Positions 35,834-43,745 are shown, counted from the first letter of the stretch. The stretch: 52,551 nt of DNA from Pirellula sp. (GCA_021300015.1 JAJTFB010000046.1:1-52551); one strand, 5' to 3'. Numbers and translations: made by a program. The notes: generated by a model from the sequence alone, not told the origin.

Positions 35834-36727
35834 TTACTTGGCGGGTGGGAGGATGACCGAGTCGATGATGTGGATCACACCGTTGGAGGCGTCGACGTCG
35901 GTTGCCAAGATCTTAGCACCGTTGACGTAAGCTGCTCCGTCTTTGACGGTGATTTCGACTTTGGATCCTTGGAGAGTCGCTGCGGACTTGGCTGCCAAGG
36001 CGTCTTCGGAGTAAACGCGTCCTTCGACGACGTGGAACAACAGGATGGCCTTGAGCTTATCTTTGTTCTCTGGCTTGAGCAAAGTCGCGACAGTGTCCTT
36101 AGGGAGCTTGGCAAACGCATCGTCGGTAGGTGCGAATACTGTCAGGGCCTTGTCGCCACTGAGAGCTTCGACCAGACCAGCGGCTTTGGCAGCGGCCAGA
36201 AGGGTGTTGAACTTACCAGCCTTGGTCGCTACGGTTGGGATGTTATCTTCGGAAGGGAGGATAACCGAGTCGATGACATGGATCACACCGTTGGTGCACG
36301 CGATATCGGTGGCAACAACTTGGGCGCCGTCGACCATAACCTTACCGCCATCGACTTTGACGTCGATCCGTTGTCCGTTGAGGGACTTGGCACCCTTGAC
36401 GCCCAAAACGTCCTTGGCCATGACTTTGCCTGGGACGACGTGGTAGGTCAAGATAGCCTTGAGCTTGTCTTTGTTCTCTGGCTTGAGCAGAGTTTCAACC
36501 GTTCCCTTAGGAAGCTTTGCAAACGCTTCATCCGAAGGAGCGAAAACGGTGAATGGGCCTGGGCCCTTAACGGCGTCGACCAAACCTGCAGCGCCCAAGG
36601 CGGCAGCGAGGGTCTTGAACTTGCCGGCTTCGACTGCGGTGTCGACAATGTTCTTTTCGAAACCGAAAGCGGACATCGAGGCAACGGACATCCAAGTTGC
36701 CAAAGCATACGATACGATCTTCTTCAT
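35834..36727 (-). CDS. secreted protein with two fasciclin (FAS1) domains
   Basis: The start is the ATG at 36727 ([20 protein letters not shown]), with AGGGA eight bases upstream; the longer frame to 36853 is rejected. The 297-residue protein has a signal peptide and two FAS1 domains of about 133 residues each. Each starts NI-x-T-x(4)-AGKF, has the first conserved box TVFAPxDxAFAKLPK, and ends NGVIHxIDSVILP. The two domains share identical stretches such as [14 protein letters not shown] and closely similar DNA, pointing to a recent internal duplication. FAS1 proteins act in adhesion and extracellular matrix binding; the ligand is unknown. The 36728-37041 gap to the divergent SDR gene must hold both promoters; only a poorly spaced TTGACG (36903-36908) and GATAAT (36929-36934) pair was seen. 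Confidence 0.95.
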   Translation of the reverse strand: MKKIVSYALATWMSVASMSAFGFEKNIVDTAVEAGKFKTLAAALGAAGLVDAVKGPGPFTVFAPSDEAFAKLPKGTVETLLKPENKDKLKAILTYHVVPGKVMAKDVLGVKGAKSLNGQRIDVKVDGGKVMVDGAQVVATDIACTNGVIHVIDSVILPSEDNIPTVATKAGKFNTLLAAAKAAGLVEALSGDKALTVFAPTDDAFAKLPKDTVATLLKPENKDKLKAILLFHVVEGRVYSEDALAAKSAATLQGSKVEITVKDGAAYVNGAKILATDVDASNGVIHIIDSVILPPAK

Positions 36728-37041
36728 CAATGTAATCCCTGTAAACAATACGGAGCGGACAAAAAGCACCCGTTGACGATCGAAGCTCCACGGTGAGTTT
36801 CGGCACAACGTTCCTGCGTCTTTGAGGACGGTCCACTGTAGGGACGTTGTCAACTGGCAAAGAGAAATTTTTCGCTCTTGGGCTAAAGGATCATGGGGCT
36901 ACTTGACGGGCCGCTAACATGTACAACTGATAATTTTCCTCGAACCGAATCGAGTTTCGAGGAATGGAGTCGAATGTCGAAGACTCTCACCGGATGCCAT
37001 CGGTTCGAGAGTCGGAATACCCCCTAGAAAGACAAGCCAAG

Positions 37042-37791
37042 ATGAGCACGATTCGAGCCGCAGTTGTGGGAGCTTACGGAGGGATTGGCCAGGCCTTGTG
37101 CCAGGAGCTCAGGGAGACCGAATCGACGATGTTTTTGATCGGACGCGATGCGCAACGTCTTGAAACCCTCGCGCAGCAATACGGCACTGGAAGCTGCTTG
37201 GCCGATGCCGCAGACTGGGATCAGATCGATCGTGCGATGGGACAAGCGCACGAAGTGATGCAGGGGCTCAATGCCGTCGTTTGCTTGGCCGGCTCGGTGC
37301 TGCTTAAGCCCATGCATTTGACCAGCCGAGCCGAGTGGGACGCGACGATGCAAGCGAACCTCTCGGCCGCCGCTGGTACTTTGCGAAGTGCCGTCACGCG
37401 GATGAACGACGGAGGTTCGATCGTCTTGATGAGCTCGGCCGCTGCCCACATCGGCTTGTCGAATCACGAAGCGATTGCAGCCGCCAAAGCCGGGATCGAG
37501 GGTCTGGTTCGATCGGCGGCGATGACCTACGCTTCAAAACGGATTCGTGTCAATGCAGTCGCCCCTGGTTTGGTCCAAACTCCATTGACCCAACGCGTTT
37601 GGAATAATCCTCGCAGCGCCGAGGTATCTCTCGGAATGCATCCGGTGGGACGATTTGGCGAGCCGGGCGATATCGCCCGGGCGATCCATTTTTTGATCGA
37701 TCCGAAGAACAATTGGATTACCGGGCAGGCTCTTGCGGTCGATGGCGGCTTGGGTTCTCTTAAGCCCACTGGTCCTGCACGACCCAGTTGA
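37042..37791 (+). CDS. short-chain dehydrogenase/reductase-like protein lacking the catalytic Tyr
   Basis: The ATG at 37042 (MSTIRAAVVGAYGGIGQAL) gives 249 residues with the Rossmann nucleotide motif GAYGGIG (10-16). The ATG at 36964 would add an unrelated 26-residue extension. Other SDR features are CLAGSVLLKP near the NAG position, the serine in VLMSSAAAH (S132), and NAVAPGLVQTPLT (about 171-183), and the C-terminal WITGQALAVDGG. The active-site Y-x(3)-K reads I145-AAA-K149 in NHEAIAAAKAGIEG, so the proton-donating tyrosine is missing while serine and lysine remain. It may use another residue or have a non-catalytic role. Cysteine desulfurase follows 50 bp later on the same strand, so they may be co-transcribed. 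Confidence 0.9.
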   Translation: MSTIRAAVVGAYGGIGQALCQELRETESTMFLIGRDAQRLETLAQQYGTGSCLADAADWDQIDRAMGQAHEVMQGLNAVVCLAGSVLLKPMHLTSRAEWDATMQANLSAAAGTLRSAVTRMNDGGSIVLMSSAAAHIGLSNHEAIAAAKAGIEGLVRSAAMTYASKRIRVNAVAPGLVQTPLTQRVWNNPRSAEVSLGMHPVGRFGEPGDIARAIHFLIDPKNNWITGQALAVDGGLGSLKPTGPARPS

Positions 37792-37841
37792 ACTAGCCCA
37801 CCGATAGGATCGAGATCCTTTGGAAACCGGTAGACTCCACC

Positions 37842-38993
37842 GTGATTTATTTTGATAACAACGCCACAACTCAAATCGATTCGCGTGTCGCAGAGCATCT
37901 TGCACAGGTACTGGGCCAGAGGTTCGTCAACCCTGCGAGCCAGCACTCGGCGGGACGAACAGCGCGAAGCGTCGTCGAGAATGCACGCGATTTGTTGTTG
38001 AGGCTATGTAAGGCCCGGACCAGAGGCATGCAAAGCGATTCGGCGATCTTCACCAGCGGTGGTACCGAATCAAACAATCTGGCGCTATGCGGTCTAGCCG
38101 CAAAACGCAGCGGTTGCATCGTCGTATCTGCGATCGAGCACCCAAGTATCCTTGCGACGGCACAGAGGCTCGAGCAGCAAGGTCGTGAGGTTCGTTACTT
38201 GCCATGCAAGTCTACCGGCCAAATCGATCTTGAGCCTCTTCGGGATTGGATCGCCCGGAGCGAGTCGATCGCCCTGGTCTCGCTGATGCTGGCCAACAAC
38301 GAAACCGGTGTTCTGCAACCGGTAAGCGAATTGGCCGCATTGAGCAAACCGGCCGGTATTCCTGTCCACACCGATGCAGTCCAAGCGTTTGGGAAAATCC
38401 CCGTCGATTTCGAAGCGCTCGATGTACAGCTCATGACCCTGACTGCCCATAAGTTTCATGGCCCGGTCGGAGTCGGAGCGCTGCTCGTGCGGCATTCGGT
38501 CCTGCTCGAACCGATGTTCATTGGTGGCTTTCAACAAGCTTCGATGCGTCCGGGAACCGAAAGCCCCGCACTGGCTAGCTCCATGGCCTTCGCTACGGAA
38601 TTGGCCGTCCAGGAGCAGCCGGTTCGCTACACAAAGATGATGCAATCTAGAGAACTCCTCGAATCGATCCTGTTGAACGAAATACCCGATGCGGTTGTCC
38701 TGGGCTCACACGCCCCACGATTGCCCCATACGATCAGCCTCTCGTTCCCGGGATTGGATCGACAGCTTTTGCAATTGGCGCTCGATCGCGAGGGTATCGC
38801 CTGCGGTACCGGGTCGGCTTGTGCCAGCGGTTCGAGCCAGCCTTCGCACGTACTCCAAGCCATGGGACTCGGCAAGCCGATCGTCCAAGGTGCCATCCGT
38901 TTGAGTCTTTCGTGGGAAACCTCCGAGGAACAGGTCCTGGCCGGGGCCGAAAAGATCATTCGCGTGGTTCGTCGTCTGAGGGCCAAGCATTAG
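37842..38993 (+). CDS. cysteine desulfurase (NifS/IscS family)
   Basis: This PLP enzyme takes sulfur from cysteine for Fe-S clusters or thio-modified tRNA. The 383-residue protein starts at a GTG (37842; MIYFDNNATTQ), the typical family N-terminus. Visible motifs are SGGTESNNLA (72-81), H100 stacking on PLP, TDAVQAFGKIPVDF, the Schiff-base lysine K204 in LTAHKFHGPVGVGAL, and the persulfide cysteine C327 in GSACASGSSQPSH. No iscU or iscR is adjacent, so which pathway it serves is undecided. The 3' end overlaps the convergent RNA methyltransferase gene by 38 bases. Confidence 0.95.
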   Translation: MIYFDNNATTQIDSRVAEHLAQVLGQRFVNPASQHSAGRTARSVVENARDLLLRLCKARTRGMQSDSAIFTSGGTESNNLALCGLAAKRSGCIVVSAIEHPSILATAQRLEQQGREVRYLPCKSTGQIDLEPLRDWIARSESIALVSLMLANNETGVLQPVSELAALSKPAGIPVHTDAVQAFGKIPVDFEALDVQLMTLTAHKFHGPVGVGALLVRHSVLLEPMFIGGFQQASMRPGTESPALASSMAFATELAVQEQPVRYTKMMQSRELLESILLNEIPDAVVLGSHAPRLPHTISLSFPGLDRQLLQLALDREGIACGTGSACASGSSQPSHVLQAMGLGKPIVQGAIRLSLSWETSEEQVLAGAEKIIRVVRRLRAKH

Positions 38994-40434
38994 TCTGTCG
39001 ATGAGCGGACGAATCGCCAGCCGCATCGGAAAAGCTCGTGAACCTTGCCCAGGCAGGTAGGTAATTGTTCCATCGGTTCGATGCTGCTTTGAGCCATCCG
39101 AGTGGCTTGCGATTCCAGCAGGCAACAGACCATGGGGTGGTAAGAGACTCGGCGGTTTGACCTCGGGCGATCGCATTTCCGAGGAGGTAGTTTTTAGCGT
39201 CCTGAGAATCGAGCTCGATGCTCTGTGAGGGTGTAAACAGGGTCGGTAGGAGCATCGATAAGCCATGGTAGGGTTCGATCCTCTTCGATTCGATTCTGGC
39301 TAGTTGAAGTCCGTGGCCGAGTCGATGCCCGAACCGTTCGACGAAGGCAAAGGCACCCGGTTCATAACCCAGCCAATGGTGATTCTCGACGAGTTTTTGC
39401 AGATGGAACGCGCCCAGTTCTAGCATCGGTTCGGCAGAATCTAGCTTACTGCGGTCCTTGGGTTTTCGCTCTTGGGTTTTGCGAGTTTTGGCTTCGCGGT
39501 CGCGGGTTGTTTTGCTGCGGGTGGATTTGGTGTGGTCGATTTTGTTCATCGGTTCGATTGGATCGGACACTTCGATCGCCGCAGCAAAGCCACCGGCGCA
39601 ATCGTCGCGATGAGGCCATAGGCGATAGCAACCTGCCAGCAGTGGGGATCGCCAGGGTTCGAGTTCCGGGTAGGACCTAGGGGACAGGGAGTCTCGATAG
39701 GTTTCGAGCAACGCGGCGACTTGGGCCTCGTTCTCCTGGACTGCGAAGGTGCAGGTGGAGAAGACCAGCAGCCCACCGGGTCGGACCAGTTGCAGAGCGC
39801 ATTGGAGGATCCGCAAGGCGCGTGCGGCGCAGTGTTCGACGTGGTTATCCGCAAAGGAGCTTTCCGTTTGCTGCTTGCGAGCGACCAAGGATTGGCCGCT
39901 GCAGGGCACATCGACGAGGACCTTATCGAATTGACCGGCGAGGCTAGCGGCGAGGTCTTGAGGATCGCTGTTGCTGACGAGGAAGTTGGCGCGACCCGTG
40001 CGGGCAAGCGTATAGTGGAGCACGTCCAGGCGGCTAGCGATGACTTCGTTGGCAAGAAGAAATCCATGGGTACCGAGCCTTTCGGCGATCGCCGAGGCCT
40101 TTCCACCCGGAGCCGCACACAGATCACAAACCCAGTCGTCAGGATCGAGTTTGAGCATCGCCAAAGGGAGCATTGAAGCTGCGTCTTGAATGTAGTAGTC
40201 GGCAGCAGCGTACTGGAGGTACCCGCCTGGCCGAACCGGCCCGGCGGTGAGATTCAAGCCTCCTGTGATTTTCAATCCGGCGGGGAACCAAGGCACCTGA
40301 GCGGTAGTAAAAGGGAGGTCTTGGCAGGTTCGATCGACCCTCGGTCGGATCGATTTGGCTGGCCGGCCTCGGAGCGCTTGGGCAAAGGGTTCGGCCTCCG
40401 AGGGCCCGATCAAAGATTCGAATTGATCGAACAT
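38956..40434 (-). CDS. NOL1/NOP2/Sun-family RNA m5C methyltransferase (RsmF-like)
   Basis: The start is taken as the ATG at 40434 (MFDQFESLIGPSE); the longer frame to 40539 has no homology. The 492-residue protein has the AdoMet motif CAAPGGKA (106-113) and the two cysteines of m5C RNA methyltransferases: DVPCSGQS (C178, release) and STCTFAVQENE (C228, nucleophile). A Lys/Arg-rich linker follows (DHTKSTRSKTTRDREAKTRK), then a C-terminal PUA-like part as in RsmF/YebU (YLLGNAIARG). It probably methylates cytosine in 16S rRNA, but the target position cannot be read. Its 3' end overlaps the cysteine desulfurase gene in the opposite direction. Confidence 0.9.
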   Translation of the reverse strand: MFDQFESLIGPSEAEPFAQALRGRPAKSIRPRVDRTCQDLPFTTAQVPWFPAGLKITGGLNLTAGPVRPGGYLQYAAADYYIQDAASMLPLAMLKLDPDDWVCDLCAAPGGKASAIAERLGTHGFLLANEVIASRLDVLHYTLARTGRANFLVSNSDPQDLAASLAGQFDKVLVDVPCSGQSLVARKQQTESSFADNHVEHCAARALRILQCALQLVRPGGLLVFSTCTFAVQENEAQVAALLETYRDSLSPRSYPELEPWRSPLLAGCYRLWPHRDDCAGGFAAAIEVSDPIEPMNKIDHTKSTRSKTTRDREAKTRKTQERKPKDRSKLDSAEPMLELGAFHLQKLVENHHWLGYEPGAFAFVERFGHRLGHGLQLARIESKRIEPYHGLSMLLPTLFTPSQSIELDSQDAKNYLLGNAIARGQTAESLTTPWSVACWNRKPLGWLKAASNRWNNYLPAWARFTSFSDAAGDSSAHRQTNAWPSDDEPRE

Positions 40435-40530
40435 TAGTAAAATCGCTAGGAGAGATCGGCTTGGGATTTGCCCAGGTTGGATCCGGGCAGTGGCCTGGAT
40501 TCGAGCCGGGGACTTGATTGTGGATTGGTT

Positions 40531-40558
40531 TTGGACCATGATCTTCGATTCGGTCCAA
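40531..40558. promoter_or_regulatory. 7-bp inverted repeat before the YkgJ-like gene
   Basis: TTGGACC (40531-40537) and GGTCCAA (40552-40558) are perfect inverted copies 14 bases apart in the 167-bp divergent gap between the methyltransferase and YkgJ-like genes. It may be an operator or a leader stem. Confidence 0.3.
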
Positions 40559-40601
40559 GAACGCTATTGTCCGCAGATTCGGAAATCTAGAAATATCACC
40601 T

Positions 40602-41078
40602 ATGGCATCGACCATCATCGACCCAATTCTGACCCCGGCAAAGACCATCGACGGCAAGACGCCCAAGCGTCAGGACGTGCCCAAGTCTGAGAGTTTGTGC
40701 GATTACTGCACGGCCAGGTGTTGCCGATATTTTGCTTTGCCGATCGAGGAACCCACGACCGATCAGGACTTTGACTTCATGCGTTGGTACTTGTTGCACG
40801 ACCGGGCCAGTGTCTTTGTCGAGGATGAAGTCTGGTACTTGCTTGTCCATACGGCATGCAAGCACTTGCAGACGGACCATCGGTGCGGGATTTACTACAC
40901 GCGTCCGCAGATATGTCGAAGTTACTCGACGGAGAATTGCGAGTTTGACGAGGACGCCGTTTACGAGATGTACTTTGAGACGGCCGAGCAAGTCGCGGAG
41001 TATGCCGAAGCGCGTTTTTGCAGCGATGGAGAGTCGATTCGTTCCCCTGAGCCACCGTTGTTACCGCTGCTGAACTGA
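40602..41078 (+). CDS. YkgJ-family cysteine-cluster protein
   Basis: The 158-residue protein has the YkgJ-type metal-binding cysteine pattern: CDYCTARCC (about 33-41), then CKHLQTDHRCGIYYTRPQIC and ENC further on. The family is thought to bind zinc or an Fe-S cluster and is poorly characterised; some members are linked to protein modification. Length and spacing are typical. No Shine-Dalgarno sequence is visible. The gene is convergent with the FlgM-like gene, and its TGA stop begins within a perfect hairpin. Confidence 0.85.
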   Translation: MASTIIDPILTPAKTIDGKTPKRQDVPKSESLCDYCTARCCRYFALPIEEPTTDQDFDFMRWYLLHDRASVFVEDEVWYLLVHTACKHLQTDHRCGIYYTRPQICRSYSTENCEFDEDAVYEMYFETAEQVAEYAEARFCSDGESIRSPEPPLLPLLN

Positions 41079-41103
41079 GCTTCTCGGTTCGACCGAGAAG
41101 CTC
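41077..41103. terminator. perfect 11-bp hairpin between convergent ykgJ-like and flgM-like genes
   Basis: GAGCTTCTCGG (41077-41087) and CCGAGAAGCTC (41093-41103) form a perfect stem with a TTCGA loop. It starts inside the YkgJ-like stop codon and lies 32 bases after the FlgM-like stop. Neither side has a T-run, so it may act as a 3'-end protector or as a rho-assisted stop for both genes. Confidence 0.5.
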
Positions 41104-41134
41104 ACGAGTGGCTTGAGGACCGATCGCTTGGGGC

Positions 41135-41425
41135 TTAGAGATACCGATCGAGCATTCGGTCGAAGGCCTTTTCGAGCATCTCGTCGGTATCGTACTTACC
41201 GGCGGCGATGGCTTCTCGCATTTGAGCGACCTTGTCGGTGCGGAAAGTCTCTGTCGATTGGGCACCGCCGACCGAGAGGGCTTCTGGGGAGAGTTCGATC
41301 AGGTCGACCGGCTCTTGGATTCCCCCGGCCTTAGCGAGAGCTTGGCCCTCGTTGGGAGCCGAAGCTTTGGAGGCGGACCGCAGTGCATCGGCACCGGAAA
41401 CGGAAAAATTGTTCGAAATCTGCAT
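41135..41425 (-). CDS. flgM: FlgM-like anti-sigma factor
   Basis: The start is the ATG at 41425, with GGGAG about nine bases upstream; an extension to 41545 is rejected. The 96-residue protein has a disordered-looking N-half and a C-terminal FlgM-type helix region, VDLIELSPEALS followed by DKVAQMREAIAAGKYDTDEM and LEKAFDRMLDRYL. FlgM binds the flagellar sigma-28 and holds it inactive until the hook is built. The family match is clear at the C-terminus, but a related anti-sigma-like planctomycete protein cannot be excluded. A perfect sigma-54-type promoter lies about 390 bases upstream on the same strand, fitting flagellar control. No other flagellar gene is in the window. Confidence 0.8.
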   Translation of the reverse strand: MQISNNFSVSGADALRSASKASAPNEGQALAKAGGIQEPVDLIELSPEALSVGGAQSTETFRTDKVAQMREAIAAGKYDTDEMLEKAFDRMLDRYL

Positions 41426-41805
41426 AGCTCTATCTCTCCCGTGAACACTTCGTGGAATGGACTGCGTATCTGCTCGCGGAAGCCGCTGGTCACACACCAG
41501 GGCACCCTTGGAATCTTCGCAGTCCATGTCGCAGAGAAAGACCATCCGTACCGGTCAAGGCGACTTTGCAAAGAGACGACGCAAAATGCGAGCGTCCGGT
41601 TGCATCGGATGATCATCTCTACAAATCCAACGAATTTGGTCTCCTACCGATTAAACCCATTGTACGAACTTTGGCGTCCCAGATCCTCACCGGTATCGAA
41701 CGATCCGATCGATTTTCCGGAACTCTTTTGCCTCTGGGGCTGCTGTCGCGATTGCTCGTCCCAGCAGACCCGTTTTGGCATTCGTCTCCATGTGGGTACT
41801 ATATT

Positions 41806-41820
41806 GCAACACCTGTGCCA
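41806..41820 (-). promoter_or_regulatory. sigma-54 (-24/-12) promoter pointing to flgM
   Basis: On the minus strand TGGCAC (41820-41815), five bases, then TTGC (41809-41806) followed by A matches the sigma-54 consensus TGGCAC-N5-TTGC exactly. Transcription would start near 41795 and run towards the FlgM-like gene, giving a leader of about 370 bases with no clear open frame of its own. No enhancer-binding site was identified upstream. Confidence 0.5.
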
Positions 41821-42160
41821 ATGATGCTTCAGGTCGCCGCAAGTTCCCTAAAAAAGACCGACTCGACACAAGGATCTTATACCCGGTCGAGCATCTTCGG
41901 TGCAAGCTCTCTAGTTTAACAAATCGAATGAGCGTTTCGTGATCGTCTGGCTTTGCTAGCAATGGAGCTTTTTACAAAGAGTCGGCAATTTTTTCAAAAC
42001 AGGTTGCAAATCGATGTTGACGCTTGAGTCGGATTTTTTTTAAGCTACCGCTCGTCGTTGGTCGCAAGTCCAAGGATCTGATCTTTGAAATTCAAACGCA
42101 GAATTTGGCAGGCTTTCGGCCGTCGCTCCGCGAGAGGGATCTCGAACTTCAAAAGCAAGG
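41821..42160. other. gene-free stretch with no recognised feature
   Basis: No frame here has convincing codon use, homology or a ribosome-binding site. TTGACG at 42017-42022 followed after 16 bases by TTTAAG is a weak plus-strand promoter-like pair that could feed the transcript ending at 42350. On the minus strand a 74-codon frame (42040-42264) starting MIWFEKMAEVKQGK cannot be excluded. Confidence 0.3.
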
Positions 42161-42280
42161 ATGCTTTTGGTTCGTAAAATCCTAGGCGAGCGAAAGTCCA
42201 TGGAGCAAACAGGGGAAACGGATTTGCCTTGTTTGACTTCAGCCATTTTCTCGAACCAAATCATTGCTAGTTTTGCATGA
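42161..42280 (+). CDS. possible 39-residue small ORF before an intrinsic terminator
   Basis: An ATG at 42161 opens a 39-codon frame (starting MLLVRKILGERKSM) that ends at a TGA (42278-42280), six bases before a strong terminator. AAGG lies directly before the ATG, too close to be a normal ribosome-binding site. The frame is open about 24 codons further upstream without a start. It may be a real small protein or chance within a small RNA. No homology is recognised. Confidence 0.2.
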   Translation: MLLVRKILGERKSMEQTGETDLPCLTSAIFSNQIIASFA

Positions 42281-42285
42281 CCTTT

Positions 42286-42350
42286 GGCTCCCGGAAGCTC
42301 GTAGTCCTCCGTCCCCCCTGGGACTCGTTCACGTCCGGGAGCCTTTTTTT
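42286..42350 (+). terminator. strong two-tier intrinsic terminator on plus strand
   Basis: GGCTCCCGGA (42286-42295) and TCCGGGAGCC (42334-42343) make a perfect 10-bp stem followed by seven T (42344-42350). Inside, AGTCC (42303-42307) pairs with GGACT (42321-42325). The T-run is only on the plus strand, yet no ordinary plus-strand gene lies between the YkgJ-like gene (ending at 41078) and this point. It therefore predicts a plus-strand transcript from within 41100-42285. It also lies 26 bases beyond the lpxK stop on the other strand. Confidence 0.75.
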
Positions 42351-42375
42351 ATTCCTTGCTACGGGTTGTTTTTCG

Positions 42376-43470
42376 CTATGGGGTTCGGATCGATTCGCAC
42401 AGGCGTTCGAGGTGCTCGTCGAGCACCTCGGCCCCGGAGACAATCTGGAGTTCGATCTCAAGAGCCCAAAGCGGAATCTGTCCGATTCGGTCGCTCGATA
42501 GTTTCGCAAGATCCTTGCCGGTGCACAGGATGACTTGCGGGGGGACGCTGCACTGGCTGGCACGTTCGATGATGCCTTGCACGTCCATAGGGCTGTACGG
42601 ATGGTGGTCTGGAAAATGGACTTTTTCAACCACCGGTATCCGAAGACCCTCAAGGGTATCGACGAAGGCTTTGGGGTTTCCAATCGCACACAGAGACATC
42701 GCAGGTTTGCCTTCGAAAAACCCGAGCTCATGCGATTCCCCTGAAGCGTTCTTCCATCGTACCGGGGCATGAACGCTCTGGACCCACGCTGCCTTGGGAT
42801 TGACCCGCTGGACTTTGGTCCTGAGATTGGCAAGATCCTGCATGGAGACTTGGTCGCACCTGGTGACGAGGACCAAATCGGCTCGACGTAGCCCTTTGAG
42901 AGGCTCTCGAAGCAATCCGCGGGGGAGCAAATGCCCCCAACCAAAAGGGTTCGTCGCGTCGAGCAGGACGATGTCAAGGTCTCGTGCAAGTCGGCGGTGC
43001 TGGAACCCGTCGTCTAAAAGCAAGACCTGCATCTCGAGCTCCTCGACGGCAAGACGAGCGTTCTCTACGCGGTCGGAGGCTTGCAAGTGCGGAACATCTG
43101 GAAGCAGCGACTCGAGTTCCCTGGCCTCGTCGTTGAGCCCGTCTGCAAGCGCTCCGTAACCTCGGGATAGGATCGCAACGCGTATCGCTCGCCTTCGCAT
43201 CCACTTGGCAATCCAAGCACATGCGGGCGTTTTTCCTGTACCCCCAGCCGTGAGATTCCCTACCGAAATCACCGGTGCGGCGGCTTTGGTTATCTTGAAC
43301 CACCCCCGCTGATACGCTTGATTGCGGCAAACCACCGCCGCTTGGTAAGGGAACGAAGCTCCCCAAAGCGCACCGCGTATCAGGAGTGACACCAAGGTAT
43401 TGTCGTTGGTTCGAAGGTATTTCTCGAACGGATGCATGGACTTGCTGTTGGTTGAAAATCTTGACGGCAT
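42376..43470 (-). CDS. lpxK: tetraacyldisaccharide 4'-kinase LpxK
   Basis: LpxK phosphorylates the lipid A precursor at the inner membrane. The start is the ATG at 43470 (MPSRFSTNSKSMHPFEKYL), with AGG five bases upstream; the longer frame to 43707 runs through low-complexity repeats and is rejected. The 364-residue protein has an N-terminal hydrophobic segment (LIRGALWGASFPYQAAVV), the Walker A motif NLTAGGTGKTP (72-82), SRGYGA, the LLLDDGFQHRRL motif and the C-terminal VHFPDHHPYSP motif, all typical. It is evidence that this planctomycete makes lipid A-type lipopolysaccharide. A TACAAT -10 box lies upstream at 43497-43492; its -35 would fall on the end of the neighbouring GxxExxY element. 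Confidence 0.95.
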   Translation of the reverse strand: MPSRFSTNSKSMHPFEKYLRTNDNTLVSLLIRGALWGASFPYQAAVVCRNQAYQRGWFKITKAAAPVISVGNLTAGGTGKTPACAWIAKWMRRRAIRVAILSRGYGALADGLNDEARELESLLPDVPHLQASDRVENARLAVEELEMQVLLLDDGFQHRRLARDLDIVLLDATNPFGWGHLLPRGLLREPLKGLRRADLVLVTRCDQVSMQDLANLRTKVQRVNPKAAWVQSVHAPVRWKNASGESHELGFFEGKPAMSLCAIGNPKAFVDTLEGLRIPVVEKVHFPDHHPYSPMDVQGIIERASQCSVPPQVILCTGKDLAKLSSDRIGQIPLWALEIELQIVSGAEVLDEHLERLCESIRTP

Positions 43471-43526
43471 AGAAACCTGACGCGTCGCCGAATTGTAGAG
43501 CTCATGACGACTTGCTGACAGACGTG

Positions 43527-43745
43527 AACGCGAAGACGCGAAGACGCGAAGACAGGAAGAAGGGAACGCAAAGACGCAAAGGCGCAAGGACGCAAAGGGA
43601 AGAAAAGAAAATAGGAATAGGAAGAAGGGGAAGGGGAAGGGGAAGGGGAAGGGGAAGGGGAAGGGGCTTTGGTTTTGGTTTTCCCTTGCGTCTTTGCGCC
43701 TTTGCACCTTTGCGTTTATTTCTTCCCTGCGTTCCCTTCTTCCCC
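43527..43745. repeat. left purine/pyrimidine inverted-repeat block
   Basis: Purine-rich CGCGAAGA and CGCAAAGG-type units (43527-43620) are followed by a GGGGAA microsatellite and then by pyrimidine-rich complements (43681-43745). Both halves share GAAGAAGGGAACGCA (in the right half as its complement), so the block can fold back on itself. A minus-strand reading encodes Pro-Phe repeats that inflate the lpxK frame. Confidence 0.7.
43627..43666 (+). repeat. GGGGAA hexanucleotide repeat, G-quadruplex candidate
   Basis: Six GGGGAA units plus a final GGGG give seven runs of four G separated by AA on the plus strand, well beyond the four runs needed for a quadruplex. It lies at the centre of the left repeat block, about 160 bases upstream of lpxK, on the strand that is non-coding for it. 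Confidence 0.85.

Noticed and set aside
35768..36796. 342-codon plus-strand frame with apparent internal repeat
   Set aside because: The repeat mirrors the duplicated FAS1 domains on the opposite strand; no independent start signals.
41299..41616. 105-codon minus-strand frame overlapping flgM
   Set aside because: It is in a different frame from the clear FlgM-like sequence, with no homology.
41452..41919. 155-codon plus-strand frame
   Set aside because: Codon use and composition are not gene-like, there is no ribosome-binding site or domain, and it overlaps the flgM leader on the other strand.
42121..42200. Possible tRNA because of a GGTTCG-like T-loop
   Set aside because: No acceptor stem, anticodon arm or correct T-stem could be paired around it.
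43471..43707. N-terminal Pro-Phe repeat extension of lpxK
   Set aside because: It is the translation of the GGGGAA microsatellite and flanking repeats; LpxK homology starts later.
43527..43745. Possible CRISPR array in the repeat block
   Set aside because: Units are short, irregular and lack uniform spacers; the block is an inverted purine/pyrimidine repeat.
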